47,183 bases of DNA. It comes from an uncultured Pelagibacteraceae bacterium. GTDB lineage: Bacteria; Pseudomonadota; Alphaproteobacteria; Pelagibacterales; Pelagibacteraceae. Where the stretch lies: the NCBI GenBank assembly GCA_902578175.1, contig CACHBY010000005.1, positions 1 through 47,183 on the forward strand. Reading direction: 5' to 3'. This document shows positions 8,938 to 17,913 of the stretch, in pieces; the stretch's first letter is position 1, and each line of letters begins with the position of its first letter. A program made the position numbers and the translations under genes. The notes below the pieces were generated by a model. It searched no databases. It saw only the letters and a list, made by a program, of their open reading frames with translations, and was not told the DNA's origin.

Positions 8938-10121
8938 TAAGCAACCATATGAGCGCTGTTAACGTCTTTTTCATACATTGACATTATTGGTTTATCTTCA
9001 ACTTCATAAATTTCATTTGAATAGTAACCATTGAATTGTGTTCTAAACGTTAATCCATATGCTCCAAGTTGACCAAGCTCTATGTAATCATTTTCCTTAA
9101 TATTATTTGGTAATAAAAAAGGTCCTTTCATATAATCCATGCTATCGCAAGTAGGACCAAAGAAATCAAAAGCAGTCAATTTTTTTGATATTATTTTATT
9201 AGAATTTTCTTTAATCATTTTAGATGGATAAACTATGTTAGGTGTCCCTGCATCAAATAGGGTTCCATATGTTCCATCATTTATATAAAGTTTTTGTTTT
9301 TTTCTTAGATTAACCTTAACAATTGTTGAGCCACTTTCTGCAACTAATGCTCTTCCTGGTTCACAAATTATCTCTGGCAGTTTCTCTAATTTTAAATTAG
9401 ATAAACTTTTTTTAATTTCATTGAAGTATTCATTCAATGATTGAGGAATTAAATCGGGATAAATTGTAGGAAATCCCCCACCAACATTTATTGTATCAGG
9501 TATTATTTTTGTTTTTTTAATTATATTTCCAATTTCATTTATACCTTTGGCGTATGAAATTGGATGCATGCACTGCGATCCAACATGAAAACTTAATCCA
9601 ATTTTTTTCGCATATTGTTTTACTAATCTTAGTAATCCTACAGCTTCAGATGTTAGTGCTCCAAACTTTTTAGATAAATCAATTTCAGCATGCTCATTTG
9701 AAACAGCAACTCTTACAAATAATTCTAAATCTTTTGCATTATTTGTACTTTCAATAATTTTAATTAACTCTTCTTTTGTATCTAATGAGAAAGTTTTTAC
9801 ACCATAATTAAAATAGGCTTCATTTATACTTTCTCTGCTTTTTACAGTATGCATATAAGAGCATTTTGCATTTCGAGTTAGTTTTCTTATGGCCTTAATT
9901 TCCTCAATTGAGGCAACATCAAATTGGTTTACACCTGTGGTTAAAATAGTTTGAATAACTTCAGGATGTGGGTTCGTTTTGACTGCATATAATATTTTTC
10001 CAGGGAACTTATCTAAGAAAAATTTAACTGAAGACTCTATGGATTTCTTCCTAATACAATAAACAGGCTTTTCAGGTTTCAGTTGATTTATAAGTTCTTC
10101 AACTGACTTAAATTTTTGCAT
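8937..10121 (-). CDS. Ornithine (or lysine/ornithine) decarboxylase, PLP fold type III
   Basis: A 394-residue pyridoxal-phosphate decarboxylase of the alanine-racemase fold. The PLP lysine sits in KILYAVKTNPHP (Lys about 48). Also visible are SFHVGSQC, the phosphate-binding NVGGGFPT, CEPGRALVAESG, and FGPTCDSMDYM, whose CDSxD is the substrate-binding/dimer-interface motif of ornithine decarboxylases. The product would be putrescine; some alphaproteobacterial relatives also use lysine. I chose the ATG at 10119-10121 because a perfect GGAGG (complement of 10130-10134) lies 8 bases before it; an upstream TTG at 10136 would consume that ribosome binding site. It leads a three-gene polyamine operon and has an unusually long, structured leader. 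Confidence 0.93.
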   Translation of the reverse strand: MQKFKSVEELINQLKPEKPVYCIRKKSIESSVKFFLDKFPGKILYAVKTNPHPEVIQTILTTGVNQFDVASIEEIKAIRKLTRNAKCSYMHTVKSRESINEAYFNYGVKTFSLDTKEELIKIIESTNNAKDLELFVRVAVSNEHAEIDLSKKFGALTSEAVGLLRLVKQYAKKIGLSFHVGSQCMHPISYAKGINEIGNIIKKTKIIPDTINVGGGFPTIYPDLIPQSLNEYFNEIKKSLSNLKLEKLPEIICEPGRALVAESGSTIVKVNLRKKQKLYINDGTYGTLFDAGTPNIVYPSKMIKENSNKIISKKLTAFDFFGPTCDSMDYMKGPFLLPNNIKENDYIELGQLGAYGLTFRTQFNGYYSNEIYEVEDKPIMSMYEKDVNSAHMVA

Positions 10122-10153
10122 TTCATATGCCTCCAAAAAAAATTTAATAAAAA

Positions 10154-10173
10154 AAAGTTTTTAATAAAACTTT
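10154..10173 (-). promoter_or_regulatory. Terminator-like AT hairpin in the decarboxylase leader
   Basis: A perfect 8-base inverted repeat (AAAGTTTT at 10154-10161, AAAACTTT at 10166-10173, 4-base loop). Read on the minus strand it is followed directly by five T residues, and it lies 33 to 52 bases before the decarboxylase ATG. That order (hairpin, T-run, then gene) is what an attenuator would look like. The stem has only one G-C pair, so it may be weak or fortuitous. Confidence 0.3.
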
Positions 10174-10211
10174 AATAATTTGAGCCATATAATGTAAACA
10201 CAGGCAATGTA

Positions 10212-10239
10212 AAGCAAATAATTCAAGGCTGATTTGCTT
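10212..10239 (-). promoter_or_regulatory. Stem-loop in the ornithine decarboxylase leader (candidate regulatory RNA)
   Basis: An 8-base perfect stem (AAGCAAAT at 10212-10219, ATTTGCTT at 10232-10239) with a 12-base loop. Next to it a direct repeat AATGTAAA occurs at 10191-10198 and 10206-10213. The region lies about 90 to 118 bases upstream of the decarboxylase ATG. An alphaproteobacterial leader RNA upstream of ornithine decarboxylase genes (the speF motif) has been described; I cannot confirm membership by eye. The same DNA also holds the regA promoter on the other strand, so the repeats could instead be protein binding sites. Confidence 0.35.
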
Positions 10240-10275
10240 AATTTTCATATATTGTAATATTAGATTTTGACCCCA

Positions 10276-10281
10276 TATAAA
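10276..10281 (+). promoter_or_regulatory. Candidate -10 element for regA
   Basis: TATAAA ends only 4 bases before the regA ATG (10286). A weak TTGTAA at 10252-10257 is 18 bases upstream of it. If this is the real promoter, transcription would begin at or next to the start codon and the mRNA would be leaderless. No Shine-Dalgarno sequence precedes the ATG, which agrees. Confidence 0.35.
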
Positions 10282-10285
10282 GAAC

Positions 10286-10849
10286 ATGAAAAACGAAGCC
10301 AAATTACAAAATTTAAGCGATTTCGAAAATAAGTCGCTTTTAATAGTAGATGACGACAATCCTTTTAGAGAAAGATTGGCAAGAGCTATGGAAAAAAAAG
10401 GATTTGAAGTTTTTCAAGCTGAGAGTGTACAAAAGGGAGTTGAATCCGTTAAAAGTAAAAAACCAGGTTTTGCAGTTGTAGACTTAAGACTTGGAGATGG
10501 TAATGGTCTTGAGGTTGTTAAGGAAATTCAATCTTCTAATAATGATAGTCGAATTATAATGCTTACGGGTTATGGAAATATTCCCACTGCAGTTGCTGCT
10601 ATTAAAGAAGGCGCAATTGATTACTTAGCAAAACCAGCAGATGCAGAAGATGTAGAAAAGGCATTGTTGGCAGACCCAGCTAAAAAGGCTGCACCACCAG
10701 AAAATCCAATGTCAGCAGATAGAGTTAAATGGGAACATATTCATAGAGTGTTTGAATTATGTAATAGGAATGTTTCCGAAACAGCTCGAAGATTGAAGAT
10801 GCACAGAAGAACTCTTCAAAGAATTCTTTCTAAAAGATCTCCTAGATAA
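10286..10849 (+). CDS. regA: RegA/ActR/PrrA-type redox response regulator
   Basis: A 187-residue two-domain response regulator. The receiver has SLLIVDDDNPFRERL (acidic pocket about 22-24), the phosphorylated Asp in AVVDLRLGDGNG (about 66), MLTGYG and YLAKPADAEDV. A Pro-rich linker leads to a Fis-type helix-turn-helix, NVSETARRLKMHRRTLQRIL (about 158-177), which matches the strongly conserved DNA-binding end of RegA/PrrA/ActR. These regulators adjust photosynthesis, respiration, and carbon and nitrogen genes to redox state in Alphaproteobacteria. The sensor kinase RegB is not adjacent. It is divergent from the polyamine operon across 164 bases and its end overlaps the convergent bioY by 8 bases. 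Confidence 0.9.
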   Translation: MKNEAKLQNLSDFENKSLLIVDDDNPFRERLARAMEKKGFEVFQAESVQKGVESVKSKKPGFAVVDLRLGDGNGLEVVKEIQSSNNDSRIIMLTGYGNIPTAVAAIKEGAIDYLAKPADAEDVEKALLADPAKKAAPPENPMSADRVKWEHIHRVFELCNRNVSETARRLKMHRRTLQRILSKRSPR

Positions 10850-11393
10850 TATTTCTAATTTTAATTATTTGTTTAGTAATTAAAGCTAAAATAAAAATTT
10901 TAAATAATTCCGCTAATAAAAATGGTTTTGCACCTAATGTAAATATTGGTTTATCCCAACCAATTAGTGTTCCTAGCCATATTAAGCCCAAGATATAGAT
11001 TGTAAAGGTTGCAATAAATAATTTAATTAAAATATTTATTAAACTATCTTTTGCATTAATTTTTGAAGCTAAATAACAGGCAGTCAAAAAACCAATTAAA
11101 TAACCCATTGTTGGGCCTGTAAAATAAACTATACCAATTCCTTTTTCAGGGGAATTTGAAAATACAGGCAATCCTGCAATACCCTCTAACAAATATAAAC
11201 CTACGGAAGCCAAACCAATTTTATAACCTAAGCTTACACCTAAGAATAACACAACAAATGTCTGCATTGTCATTGGAACTGGATAAAATGGAATTTTTAT
11301 TTTTGCAGAGATAGTCAAAGCAATTGAACCCAGAATCACAGCTAACAAAGATTTGATGATTTTTGTTTGTGTTAAGTTTTTTGTAAGTTCCAT
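10842..11393 (-). CDS. bioY: Biotin transporter BioY
   Basis: A 183-residue membrane protein with about six hydrophobic segments. BioY landmarks are KIPFYPVPMTMQTFVVLFLG (about 32-51), the GLPVFS region (about 74-79) and TGPTMGYLIGFLTACYLA (about 92-109). BioY is the substrate-binding S component of ECF-type biotin uptake and can work alone or with BioMN; no bioM or bioN is present here, so it is either solitary or uses a shared energising module. It indicates dependence on, or scavenging of, external biotin. It is divergent from polA across 111 bases in which I see no further feature. Confidence 0.93.
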   Translation of the reverse strand: MELTKNLTQTKIIKSLLAVILGSIALTISAKIKIPFYPVPMTMQTFVVLFLGVSLGYKIGLASVGLYLLEGIAGLPVFSNSPEKGIGIVYFTGPTMGYLIGFLTACYLASKINAKDSLINILIKLFIATFTIYILGLIWLGTLIGWDKPIFTLGAKPFLLAELFKIFILALITKQIIKIRNII

Positions 11394-11504
11394 AACAAAA
11401 TAATACTCAAAATATAAAAAATAATCTAGCTATATTAGCTTAAAGATTTAATTTTATTTTTTTATATACAGAAATTGTTAGCAATGTAATATTTATTAAT
11501 CTTC

Positions 11505-14279
11505 ATGAATAAAATACAAAAAAAAGATCATTTTTATTTAATTGATGGCTCTGGTTATATTTTTAGAGCTTATTATGCTTTACCTCCATTAACTAGAAAA
11601 AGTGATGGACTGCCCACAGGTGCTGTTAGTGGATTTTGCAGCATGTTGTTTAAATTATTAGAAGATTCAAAATCTGATCAAAATCTGCAAAAACCGACTC
11701 ATTTTGCTGTAATTTTTGACTCTGCCAGAAAGACTTTTAGAAATGAAATTTATAGCAATTATAAAGCTAATCGATCAGAAGCCCCTGATGATTTGGCACC
11801 TCAGTTTGAGTATATTAGAAAATCAGTTTCAGCATTTAACTTACCTTCTGTGGATTTACCAAACTATGAAGCTGACGATCTCATAGCCACATATGTTGAT
11901 CAAATTCTTAAGAAAGGGGCTAAAGTTACAATCGTTTCGTCAGATAAAGATTTAATGCAACTTTATAAAAAAGGTGTTCGAATCTTTGACCCTATGAAAA
12001 ATAAATTTATCACCGAGGAGGATGTGATTAAAAAGTTTGGTGTTGATGCTTCAAAAGTTATAGATGTTCAATCTTTAGCTGGTGATAGTAGTGACAATGT
12101 ACCAGGCGTTCCAGGAATAGGAGTCAAAACAGCCGCAGAACTAATTAATAAATATGGTACTTTAGAAAAATTATTAGACTCTGCTCACGAGATTAAACAA
12201 AACAAAAGAAGAGAAACTTTAATAGAGAATAAAGATAAAGCTTTAATTAGTAAAAAACTTGTAACTCTAGACCACAAGTCTCCAGTAAATAAAAACTTAA
12301 CAGAATTTAAACTCAAAGAAGTTGATAAAGATAAACTGTATAAATTTTTAAGAGAAATGGAATTTAACAGATTGTTAAGTTCTGCAATTTCAGCGTACGG
12401 AGAACCAAAGTTATCTGGATCTGAAAATAATTTCAAATCTACTGAAAAACAAAAACCAATAAATAATAAAGATTATCATCTAATTACAGATATAAATGAA
12501 ATTGATAAATGGATAGAAGAAGCTGAAGAAGTAGGGGAGGTTGCAGTTGATACAGAAACAAACTCGTTAGACCCCCATCAAGCTGATTTAGTTGGAATTT
12601 CACTTTGTTCAAAAATTGGAAAAGCTTGTTACATGCCAGTTGGTCATAAATCCTCTAATTGTTTAGATAAAAAAAGTGTTATCGATAAATTAAAAAATTT
12701 ATTAGAGGATCCAAGTATTAAAAAAATTGGTCAAAATATTAAATTTGATTATATAGTTTTTTATAAACTAGGCATTTCACTTTCATCGATGGAAGATACT
12801 ATGCTTATGTCTTATGTTTTGGATGCTGGAAAAAATAGACATAACATGGATACTCTTTCAGGTATTCATTTAGGCCATAAGACAATTTCATTTAAAGAAA
12901 TAGTTGGTACTGGAAAAAAAGAAATAAACTTTAGTGAAGTAGAATTAGAAACTGCAAAAAATTATGCAGCAGAAGATGCAGATATTACTTTTAGATTATA
13001 TAAAAAATTTATTAAAAGCTTAAAATCTGAAAAATTGTTTAATATCTATGAGATTTTTGAAAAACCACTAATTAAAATACTCGCGTTCATGGAAATTGAA
13101 GGTGTTGAAGTAGATAGTAAATTTTTAAATTCTCTTTCATCTAAATTTGATAAAAAAATAAAAAAAATTGAAAAAGAAGTTTTTAAAATTTCAAAGAAAG
13201 AATTTAACATTGCTTCACCAAAGCAATTGGGAGAAATTATATACAATGATCTTAAGATTGCAGGAACAAAAAAAACAAAAAAGGGAAGTTTTGCAACAAG
13301 CGCAAGTGTTTTAGAAGATCTAGCATTCAAAGGTCATGAATTTCCAAAATTAGTATTAGATTGGAGACAGGTTTCTAAATTAAAGAATACTTACTCAGAT
13401 GCTTTGCCAGAGCATATTAACCCTCATACAAAAAGAGTTCATACATCTTTCTTATTGGCAGCAACAACTACAGGCAGATTAGCTTCAAGTGATCCAAATT
13501 TACAAAATATTCCAATTAAATCAGAAGATGGAAAAGATATAAGAAAAGCGTTTAAGGCTAAAAAAGATCATTTATTGGTATCTGCAGATTACAATCAAAT
13601 TGAGATGAGAATTTTAGCAGATCTTGCAGATGTTAAAGAACTTAAAAAAGCTTTCAAAAATAATGAGGATATTCACTCATTAACAGCGAGCCAAATATTT
13701 AATATTGATATCAAAAAAGTAAATCAAGACCATAGAAGGAAAGCCAAAGCAATAAACTTTGGAATAATTTATGGTATTTCTCAGTATGGTTTAGCGAAAC
13801 AAATAAACGTTTCAAATTATGAAGCTGAAGAATTTCTCGAATCTTATTTTGCTAAATTTCCTGAAATTAAAGTTTACATGGATAGTACAATTAAGTTTTG
13901 TAGAAAAAGTGGGTATGTAAACAACATATTTGGAAGAAGATCTCATTTTAATGGAATTAATGATAAAAATTTTAATATTAGAAATTTTCAAGAGAGAGCA
14001 GCAATCAATGCACCAATTCAAGGGTCAGCATCTGAAGTTATGAGATTAGCAATGATCAGATTAGACAAAAAATTAAATGAACAAAAAAATTTGAAATCAA
14101 AAATGCTTCTTCAGATTCACGATGAACTTATTTTTGAAGTCCCAAAAAAAGAGGAAAAAGCAATGGTCAAGTTAATACAGAATGAGATGACAAGTGTTAC
14201 TCAAAGCGATTATCACTCTTTTTCTACACCCTTAACAGTTGATGTAAATGTTGGTGATAATTGGGGAATGCTTCACTAA
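11505..14279 (+). CDS. polA: DNA polymerase I
   Basis: A 924-residue full-length Pol I. The 5' nuclease domain (about 1-300) contains YLIDGSGYIFRAYYALP, FDSARKTFRNE and YEADDLIATY. The proofreading exonuclease appears active: AVDTETNSLDPH with its acidic pair (about 349 and 351), IGQNIKFDYIVF, and YAAEDADITFRL. Polymerase motifs are SADYNQIEMRIL (motif A, about 692), RRKAKAINFGIIYG (motif B/O-helix, about 743, with Phe at the sugar-discriminating position) and LQIHDELIFE (motif C, about 869). Some alphaproteobacterial Pol I enzymes have lost proofreading residues; this one keeps them. ChvI follows after 56 bases. Confidence 0.97.
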   Translation: MNKIQKKDHFYLIDGSGYIFRAYYALPPLTRKSDGLPTGAVSGFCSMLFKLLEDSKSDQNLQKPTHFAVIFDSARKTFRNEIYSNYKANRSEAPDDLAPQFEYIRKSVSAFNLPSVDLPNYEADDLIATYVDQILKKGAKVTIVSSDKDLMQLYKKGVRIFDPMKNKFITEEDVIKKFGVDASKVIDVQSLAGDSSDNVPGVPGIGVKTAAELINKYGTLEKLLDSAHEIKQNKRRETLIENKDKALISKKLVTLDHKSPVNKNLTEFKLKEVDKDKLYKFLREMEFNRLLSSAISAYGEPKLSGSENNFKSTEKQKPINNKDYHLITDINEIDKWIEEAEEVGEVAVDTETNSLDPHQADLVGISLCSKIGKACYMPVGHKSSNCLDKKSVIDKLKNLLEDPSIKKIGQNIKFDYIVFYKLGISLSSMEDTMLMSYVLDAGKNRHNMDTLSGIHLGHKTISFKEIVGTGKKEINFSEVELETAKNYAAEDADITFRLYKKFIKSLKSEKLFNIYEIFEKPLIKILAFMEIEGVEVDSKFLNSLSSKFDKKIKKIEKEVFKISKKEFNIASPKQLGEIIYNDLKIAGTKKTKKGSFATSASVLEDLAFKGHEFPKLVLDWRQVSKLKNTYSDALPEHINPHTKRVHTSFLLAATTTGRLASSDPNLQNIPIKSEDGKDIRKAFKAKKDHLLVSADYNQIEMRILADLADVKELKKAFKNNEDIHSLTASQIFNIDIKKVNQDHRRKAKAINFGIIYGISQYGLAKQINVSNYEAEEFLESYFAKFPEIKVYMDSTIKFCRKSGYVNNIFGRRSHFNGINDKNFNIRNFQERAAINAPIQGSASEVMRLAMIRLDKKLNEQKNLKSKMLLQIHDELIFEVPKKEEKAMVKLIQNEMTSVTQSDYHSFSTPLTVDVNVGDNWGMLH

Positions 14280-14335
14280 TTATATTCAATTGCCTAATTT
14301 AGAACAATTTAATATTTTTATATTAAAAAATAAAA

Positions 14336-15043
14336 ATGCAAACACAAACTATAGCTTTAATTGATGATGATAGAAACATACTAACTAGTCTAAGTATCGC
14401 TTTAGAAAAAGAGGGTTTCAAAGTTCAAACATATATTGATGGAGAGAGTGCATTAATTGGCCTTACTAGAATGCCACCAGATTTAGCAGTTATTGATATT
14501 AAAATGCCAAAAATGGATGGAGAAGAATTACTAAAAAAACTAAGAAAAAAAACTTCACTTCCTGTAATATTTTTAACATCTAAAGATGATGAAATTGATG
14601 AGTTACTTGGATTAAAATTAGGTGCAGATGATTTTGTAAAAAAATCTGGGGGATTTTCTATCAAAGTTTTGATAGAAAGAATAAGAGTTCAGTTAAGAAA
14701 AAAGGATTCAAATAATTCATTAGAGGAAAATAAAAGCTTAATATCTCATGGTAGATTAAAACTTGACCCATCTCAGCTTGAGTGTGAGTGGAATGGTAAA
14801 CAATTACCGGACAAATTAACAACTACTGAATTTTTGATTGTTAAAGAATTAGCTAAAAGACCTGGAATAATCAAAGAAAGAGCTCAGCTAATGGATATTG
14901 CTTACAGAGAAGATACAGATATTGAAGACAGAACTATTGATAGTCACGTCAAAAGAATAAGAAAAAAATTCAAAAAAGTAGACCCTGATTTTTCAGCTAT
15001 TGAAACTAGATATGGTAGTGGATATAGATGGAATGTTAGCTGA
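14336..15043 (+). CDS. chvI: ChvI-type OmpR-family response regulator
   Basis: A 235-residue response regulator with a receiver (acidic residues in ALIDDDRN, phospho-acceptor Asp about 54 in AVIDIKMPKMDG, FLTSKDDEID, GADDFVKK) and a winged-helix output domain (DKLTTTEFLIVKELAKRPG, then DRTIDSHVKRIRKKF and YGSGYRW near the end). The output sequence and the pairing with the next kinase fit ChvI of Rhizobiales, a regulator of cell-envelope and acid or stress responses. Assignment to ChvI rather than another OmpR-family protein rests on sequence style and gene pairing. Its TGA overlaps the kinase ATG by one base. Confidence 0.85.
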   Translation: MQTQTIALIDDDRNILTSLSIALEKEGFKVQTYIDGESALIGLTRMPPDLAVIDIKMPKMDGEELLKKLRKKTSLPVIFLTSKDDEIDELLGLKLGADDFVKKSGGFSIKVLIERIRVQLRKKDSNNSLEENKSLISHGRLKLDPSQLECEWNGKQLPDKLTTTEFLIVKELAKRPGIIKERAQLMDIAYREDTDIEDRTIDSHVKRIRKKFKKVDPDFSAIETRYGSGYRWNVS

Positions 15044-16584
15044 TGTTTAGTAAATACTTAAAGACACTTTCTATACTTAAAAAATTTCTATTTATAAATT
15101 TTATAATATTTACAATTATAGGTTTATTTACATTTATTTATCTCAATAACATCGAGCCAAGTTTGTTAAAAAAAAAATCTGAGGATCATATAAATATTAT
15201 TAATAATACAACGGATAATATTAAAAGATTAAATATAAAATTTGAGGAAAATGATATTAGGAAATTTTTATTTTCTACAAGATTTATTTTTCAAAATTTA
15301 GACCGAGTTATTTTTTTTGATAGTAAATTAAAATTAATTGGTGATACTGATACTTTAGATCTTGATCCACGATCTTTTTCAAAACGTTTAGATAAAATTG
15401 AATTTGAAAATTTGAGTGATGAAGTAATTGAAGATGAAAACAAAGAAAATAATTCTAGTCAAAATAATGAAACAAAGGCTTTATTTAAAGATTTATTAGA
15501 AAATTATTACAATTCAGAGGAATATGGAGATTATTATACTTTTACACAAGATAATTTAAATCAATTTAAAGTTTCAACAGTTAAAAATGTAAAAAGTGAT
15601 GAAAATAATTTAGGTTTTATAGTTATCTCAGAAAATGCTAATGAGATTAAGACAGCTATAGATGAGAGAAGGGCATTTGTAATTAGAACAGCCATATCGG
15701 TTGGTTTTGTAATTCTAATTTTTTCTTTTGTACTTAGCAGATATTTTATTAAACCAATTCAAAACTTAGTTGGATACACAATCAAAGTGAAAGAAAAAAA
15801 TGCTGGTAAAACAGGAATTGAAAATTTAAAGAATAGAAATGACGAATTGGGATTATTATCCAGTTCAATGGAGGATATGACTAATGAATTACAAAAACGA
15901 ATTTCTCATGCAGAAAATTTTTCTACAGATTTAGTGCATGAAATAAGAAATCCATTAGCATCTTTAAAAAGTGCATCGGAAATTTTAAAAGATACAAAAG
16001 ATATAAATCAAAGAACCAAGCTTTTAGATATACTTACTCATGATGTACAAAGAATTGAAAGATTAATCACAGATTATTCACAAATGTTGAAAGATGAAGT
16101 TGCTCTTAGTAAAGAGCAAATGAAAAAATTAGATATACAGCCAATTATCCAATCTGTTGTTGATGATTATAATAATATTTATAAATTTAAAAAAAATATA
16201 AGCATAAACTATCAAAACGATGGAAAGTCAGAGTACCTTATTAATGGAATTGAAAATAGGATTGAACAAATCGTTGCTAATTTATTAGATAATTCTATTT
16301 CGTTTAGTGACGATGGTAGCGAGGTAATTGTAAACGTTTCAAATGGATTAGAAAAAAAAGTTATAGTTAAAATTTTAGATGAAGGACAAGGATTTAAAGA
16401 GAAAGATACTTCAAAGATTTTTAATCGTTTTTACAGTAATAGACCTGAAAATTTTGGTGAGCATTCAGGACTAGGTCTCAATATCGTAAAAAATTTAGTT
16501 GAACTTCATGATGGAAAAATTGAAGCATCCAATAGGCTAGATAAGCAGGGTGCATTGATAGAAATAAAATTTCCTAGTTTATAA
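15043..16584 (+). CDS. chvG: ChvG-type membrane sensor histidine kinase
   Basis: A 513-residue two-component kinase. There is one membrane segment near residues 15-30, a periplasmic stretch of about 170 residues rich in acidic and Asn residues, and a second membrane segment at about 209-233, followed by HAMP, the H-box DLVHEIRNPLASLKSA (His about 299), the N-box QIVANLLDNSISFSD, and ATP-lid glycines DEGQGF and HSGLGLNIVKNL. The architecture and partner match ChvG. In Rhizobiales ChvG activity is modulated by a periplasmic repressor, ExoR; none is visible here. It is translationally coupled to chvI. Confidence 0.85.
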   Translation: MFSKYLKTLSILKKFLFINFIIFTIIGLFTFIYLNNIEPSLLKKKSEDHINIINNTTDNIKRLNIKFEENDIRKFLFSTRFIFQNLDRVIFFDSKLKLIGDTDTLDLDPRSFSKRLDKIEFENLSDEVIEDENKENNSSQNNETKALFKDLLENYYNSEEYGDYYTFTQDNLNQFKVSTVKNVKSDENNLGFIVISENANEIKTAIDERRAFVIRTAISVGFVILIFSFVLSRYFIKPIQNLVGYTIKVKEKNAGKTGIENLKNRNDELGLLSSSMEDMTNELQKRISHAENFSTDLVHEIRNPLASLKSASEILKDTKDINQRTKLLDILTHDVQRIERLITDYSQMLKDEVALSKEQMKKLDIQPIIQSVVDDYNNIYKFKKNISINYQNDGKSEYLINGIENRIEQIVANLLDNSISFSDDGSEVIVNVSNGLEKKVIVKILDEGQGFKEKDTSKIFNRFYSNRPENFGEHSGLGLNIVKNLVELHDGKIEASNRLDKQGALIEIKFPSL

Positions 16585-16591
16585 TCTTTAG

Positions 16592-16619
16592 TTGATAAAA
16601 TAGAACTTAACTGTATAAA
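16592..16619 (+). promoter_or_regulatory. Candidate sigma-70-like promoter of ahcY
   Basis: TTGATA (16592-16597), a 16-base spacer and TATAAA (16614-16619) lie in the 42-base gap after chvG. The -10 ends 7 bases before the ahcY ATG, so a transcript would start at or just before the start codon. There is no room for a SAH riboswitch. Confidence 0.45.
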
Positions 16620-16626
16620 ACTCGCT

Positions 16627-17913
16627 ATGGATGATTTTAAAGTAAAAAATATTTCTCAGGCTGAATTTGGAAGAAAAGAAATTTCTATAGCAGAAAGCGA
16701 AATGCCTGGTTTAATGGCATTAAGAGAAGAGTATTCTAAAGAAAAACCCTTAAAAGGTGCTAGAATTATCGGGTGTCTTCATATGACTATCCAAACAGCA
16801 GTACTAATTGAGACATTAGTAGATCTTGGAGCAGAAGTAAGATGGTCATCTTGTAATATATTTTCTACACAAGACCATGCAGCAGCAGCAATAGCAAAAG
16901 CTGGAATTCCTGTTTATGCTTGGAAAGGTGAGACAGAAGAAGAGTACTTGTGGTGTATTAAACAAACAATAGTTGGAAAACCTGACTGGAAACCAAACAT
17001 GTTGTTAGATGATGGGGGAGATTTAACTGCTATCATGCACAATGAATATAAAGATTTAATGAAAGATATAAAAGGTGTTTCAGAGGAGACTACAACCGGA
17101 ATTAAAGCATTAAACAAAATGGAGAAAGATAATTCTCTTTTAGTTCCTGCAATTAACGTCAATGACTCTGTAACCAAATCTAAATTTGATAACTTATATG
17201 GATGTAGGGAAAGTTTAGTTGACGGCATCAGAAGAGCTACTGATGTCATGATGTCGGGTAAAATTGCAATAGTTGCTGGTTTTGGTGACGTTGGAAAAGG
17301 TAGTGCCGCATCTTTAAGACAAAGTGGTGCTAGAGTTCTTGTTACAGAAGCAGATCCTATTTGTGCACTTCAGGCAGCAATGGAAGGATATGAAGTAGTT
17401 TTAATGGAAGAAGCTATAAGTAGAGCGGATATAGTGGTTACGGCCACTGGAAATAAAGATATTGTTACTGCTGATCACATGAGAGATATGAAAGATAGAG
17501 CAATTTTATGTAACATTGGACATTTTGATAATGAAATTCAGGTTGAGGCATTGAAAAATTATAAATGGACAGAAGTTAAGCCCCAAGTACATGAAATTGA
17601 ATTACCAAGTGGAAAAAGAATTATCCTTTTAGCTGAGGGAAGATTAGTTAATTTAGGTTGTGCAACTGGACACCCAAGTTTTGTAATGAGTGCATCTTTT
17701 ACTAATCAGGTAATAGCCCAAATAGAACTTTGGCATAATCATAAAAATTATGAAAATAAAGTTTATGTTTTACCAAAACATTTAGATGAAAAAGTAGCGA
17801 CATTGCATCTGAAAAAGGTTGGAGCTAAATTAACTAAATTATCAAAAGAACAAGCTGATTATATAAGTGTTGGAACAGAGGGCCCATTCAAACCAGATGC
17901 CTATCGCTATTAA
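16627..17913 (+). CDS. ahcY: Adenosylhomocysteinase (S-adenosylhomocysteine hydrolase)
   Basis: A 428-residue NAD-dependent enzyme that splits S-adenosylhomocysteine to adenosine and homocysteine, closing the methylation cycle. Landmarks are [16 protein letters not shown] (about 49-64), [16 protein letters not shown] (about 75-90), the NAD-binding [18 protein letters not shown] followed by [24 protein letters not shown], and the C-terminal KPDAYRY that reaches the neighbouring subunit. At 428 residues it lacks the roughly 40-residue insertion seen in many proteobacterial homologues of about 465 residues. Adenosine released here could feed the purine pathway encoded further on (inference). Its last 17 bases overlap tsaE. 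Confidence 0.96.
   Translation: MDDFKVKNISQAEFGRKEISIAESEMPGLMALREEYSKEKPLKGARIIGCLHMTIQTAVLIETLVDLGAEVRWSSCNIFSTQDHAAAAIAKAGIPVYAWKGETEEEYLWCIKQTIVGKPDWKPNMLLDDGGDLTAIMHNEYKDLMKDIKGVSEETTTGIKALNKMEKDNSLLVPAINVNDSVTKSKFDNLYGCRESLVDGIRRATDVMMSGKIAIVAGFGDVGKGSAASLRQSGARVLVTEADPICALQAAMEGYEVVLMEEAISRADIVVTATGNKDIVTADHMRDMKDRAILCNIGHFDNEIQVEALKNYKWTEVKPQVHEIELPSGKRIILLAEGRLVNLGCATGHPSFVMSASFTNQVIAQIELWHNHKNYENKVYVLPKHLDEKVATLHLKKVGAKLTKLSKEQADYISVGTEGPFKPDAYRY

Noticed and set aside
10122..10136. TTG start for the decarboxylase
   Set aside because: It would place the perfect GGAGG inside the coding region; the ATG 8 bases after GGAGG is the better start.
16585..16626. SAM/SAH riboswitch before ahcY
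   Set aside because: Only 42 bases separate chvG and ahcY, the sequence is A/T-rich without stems, and a promoter fills it.
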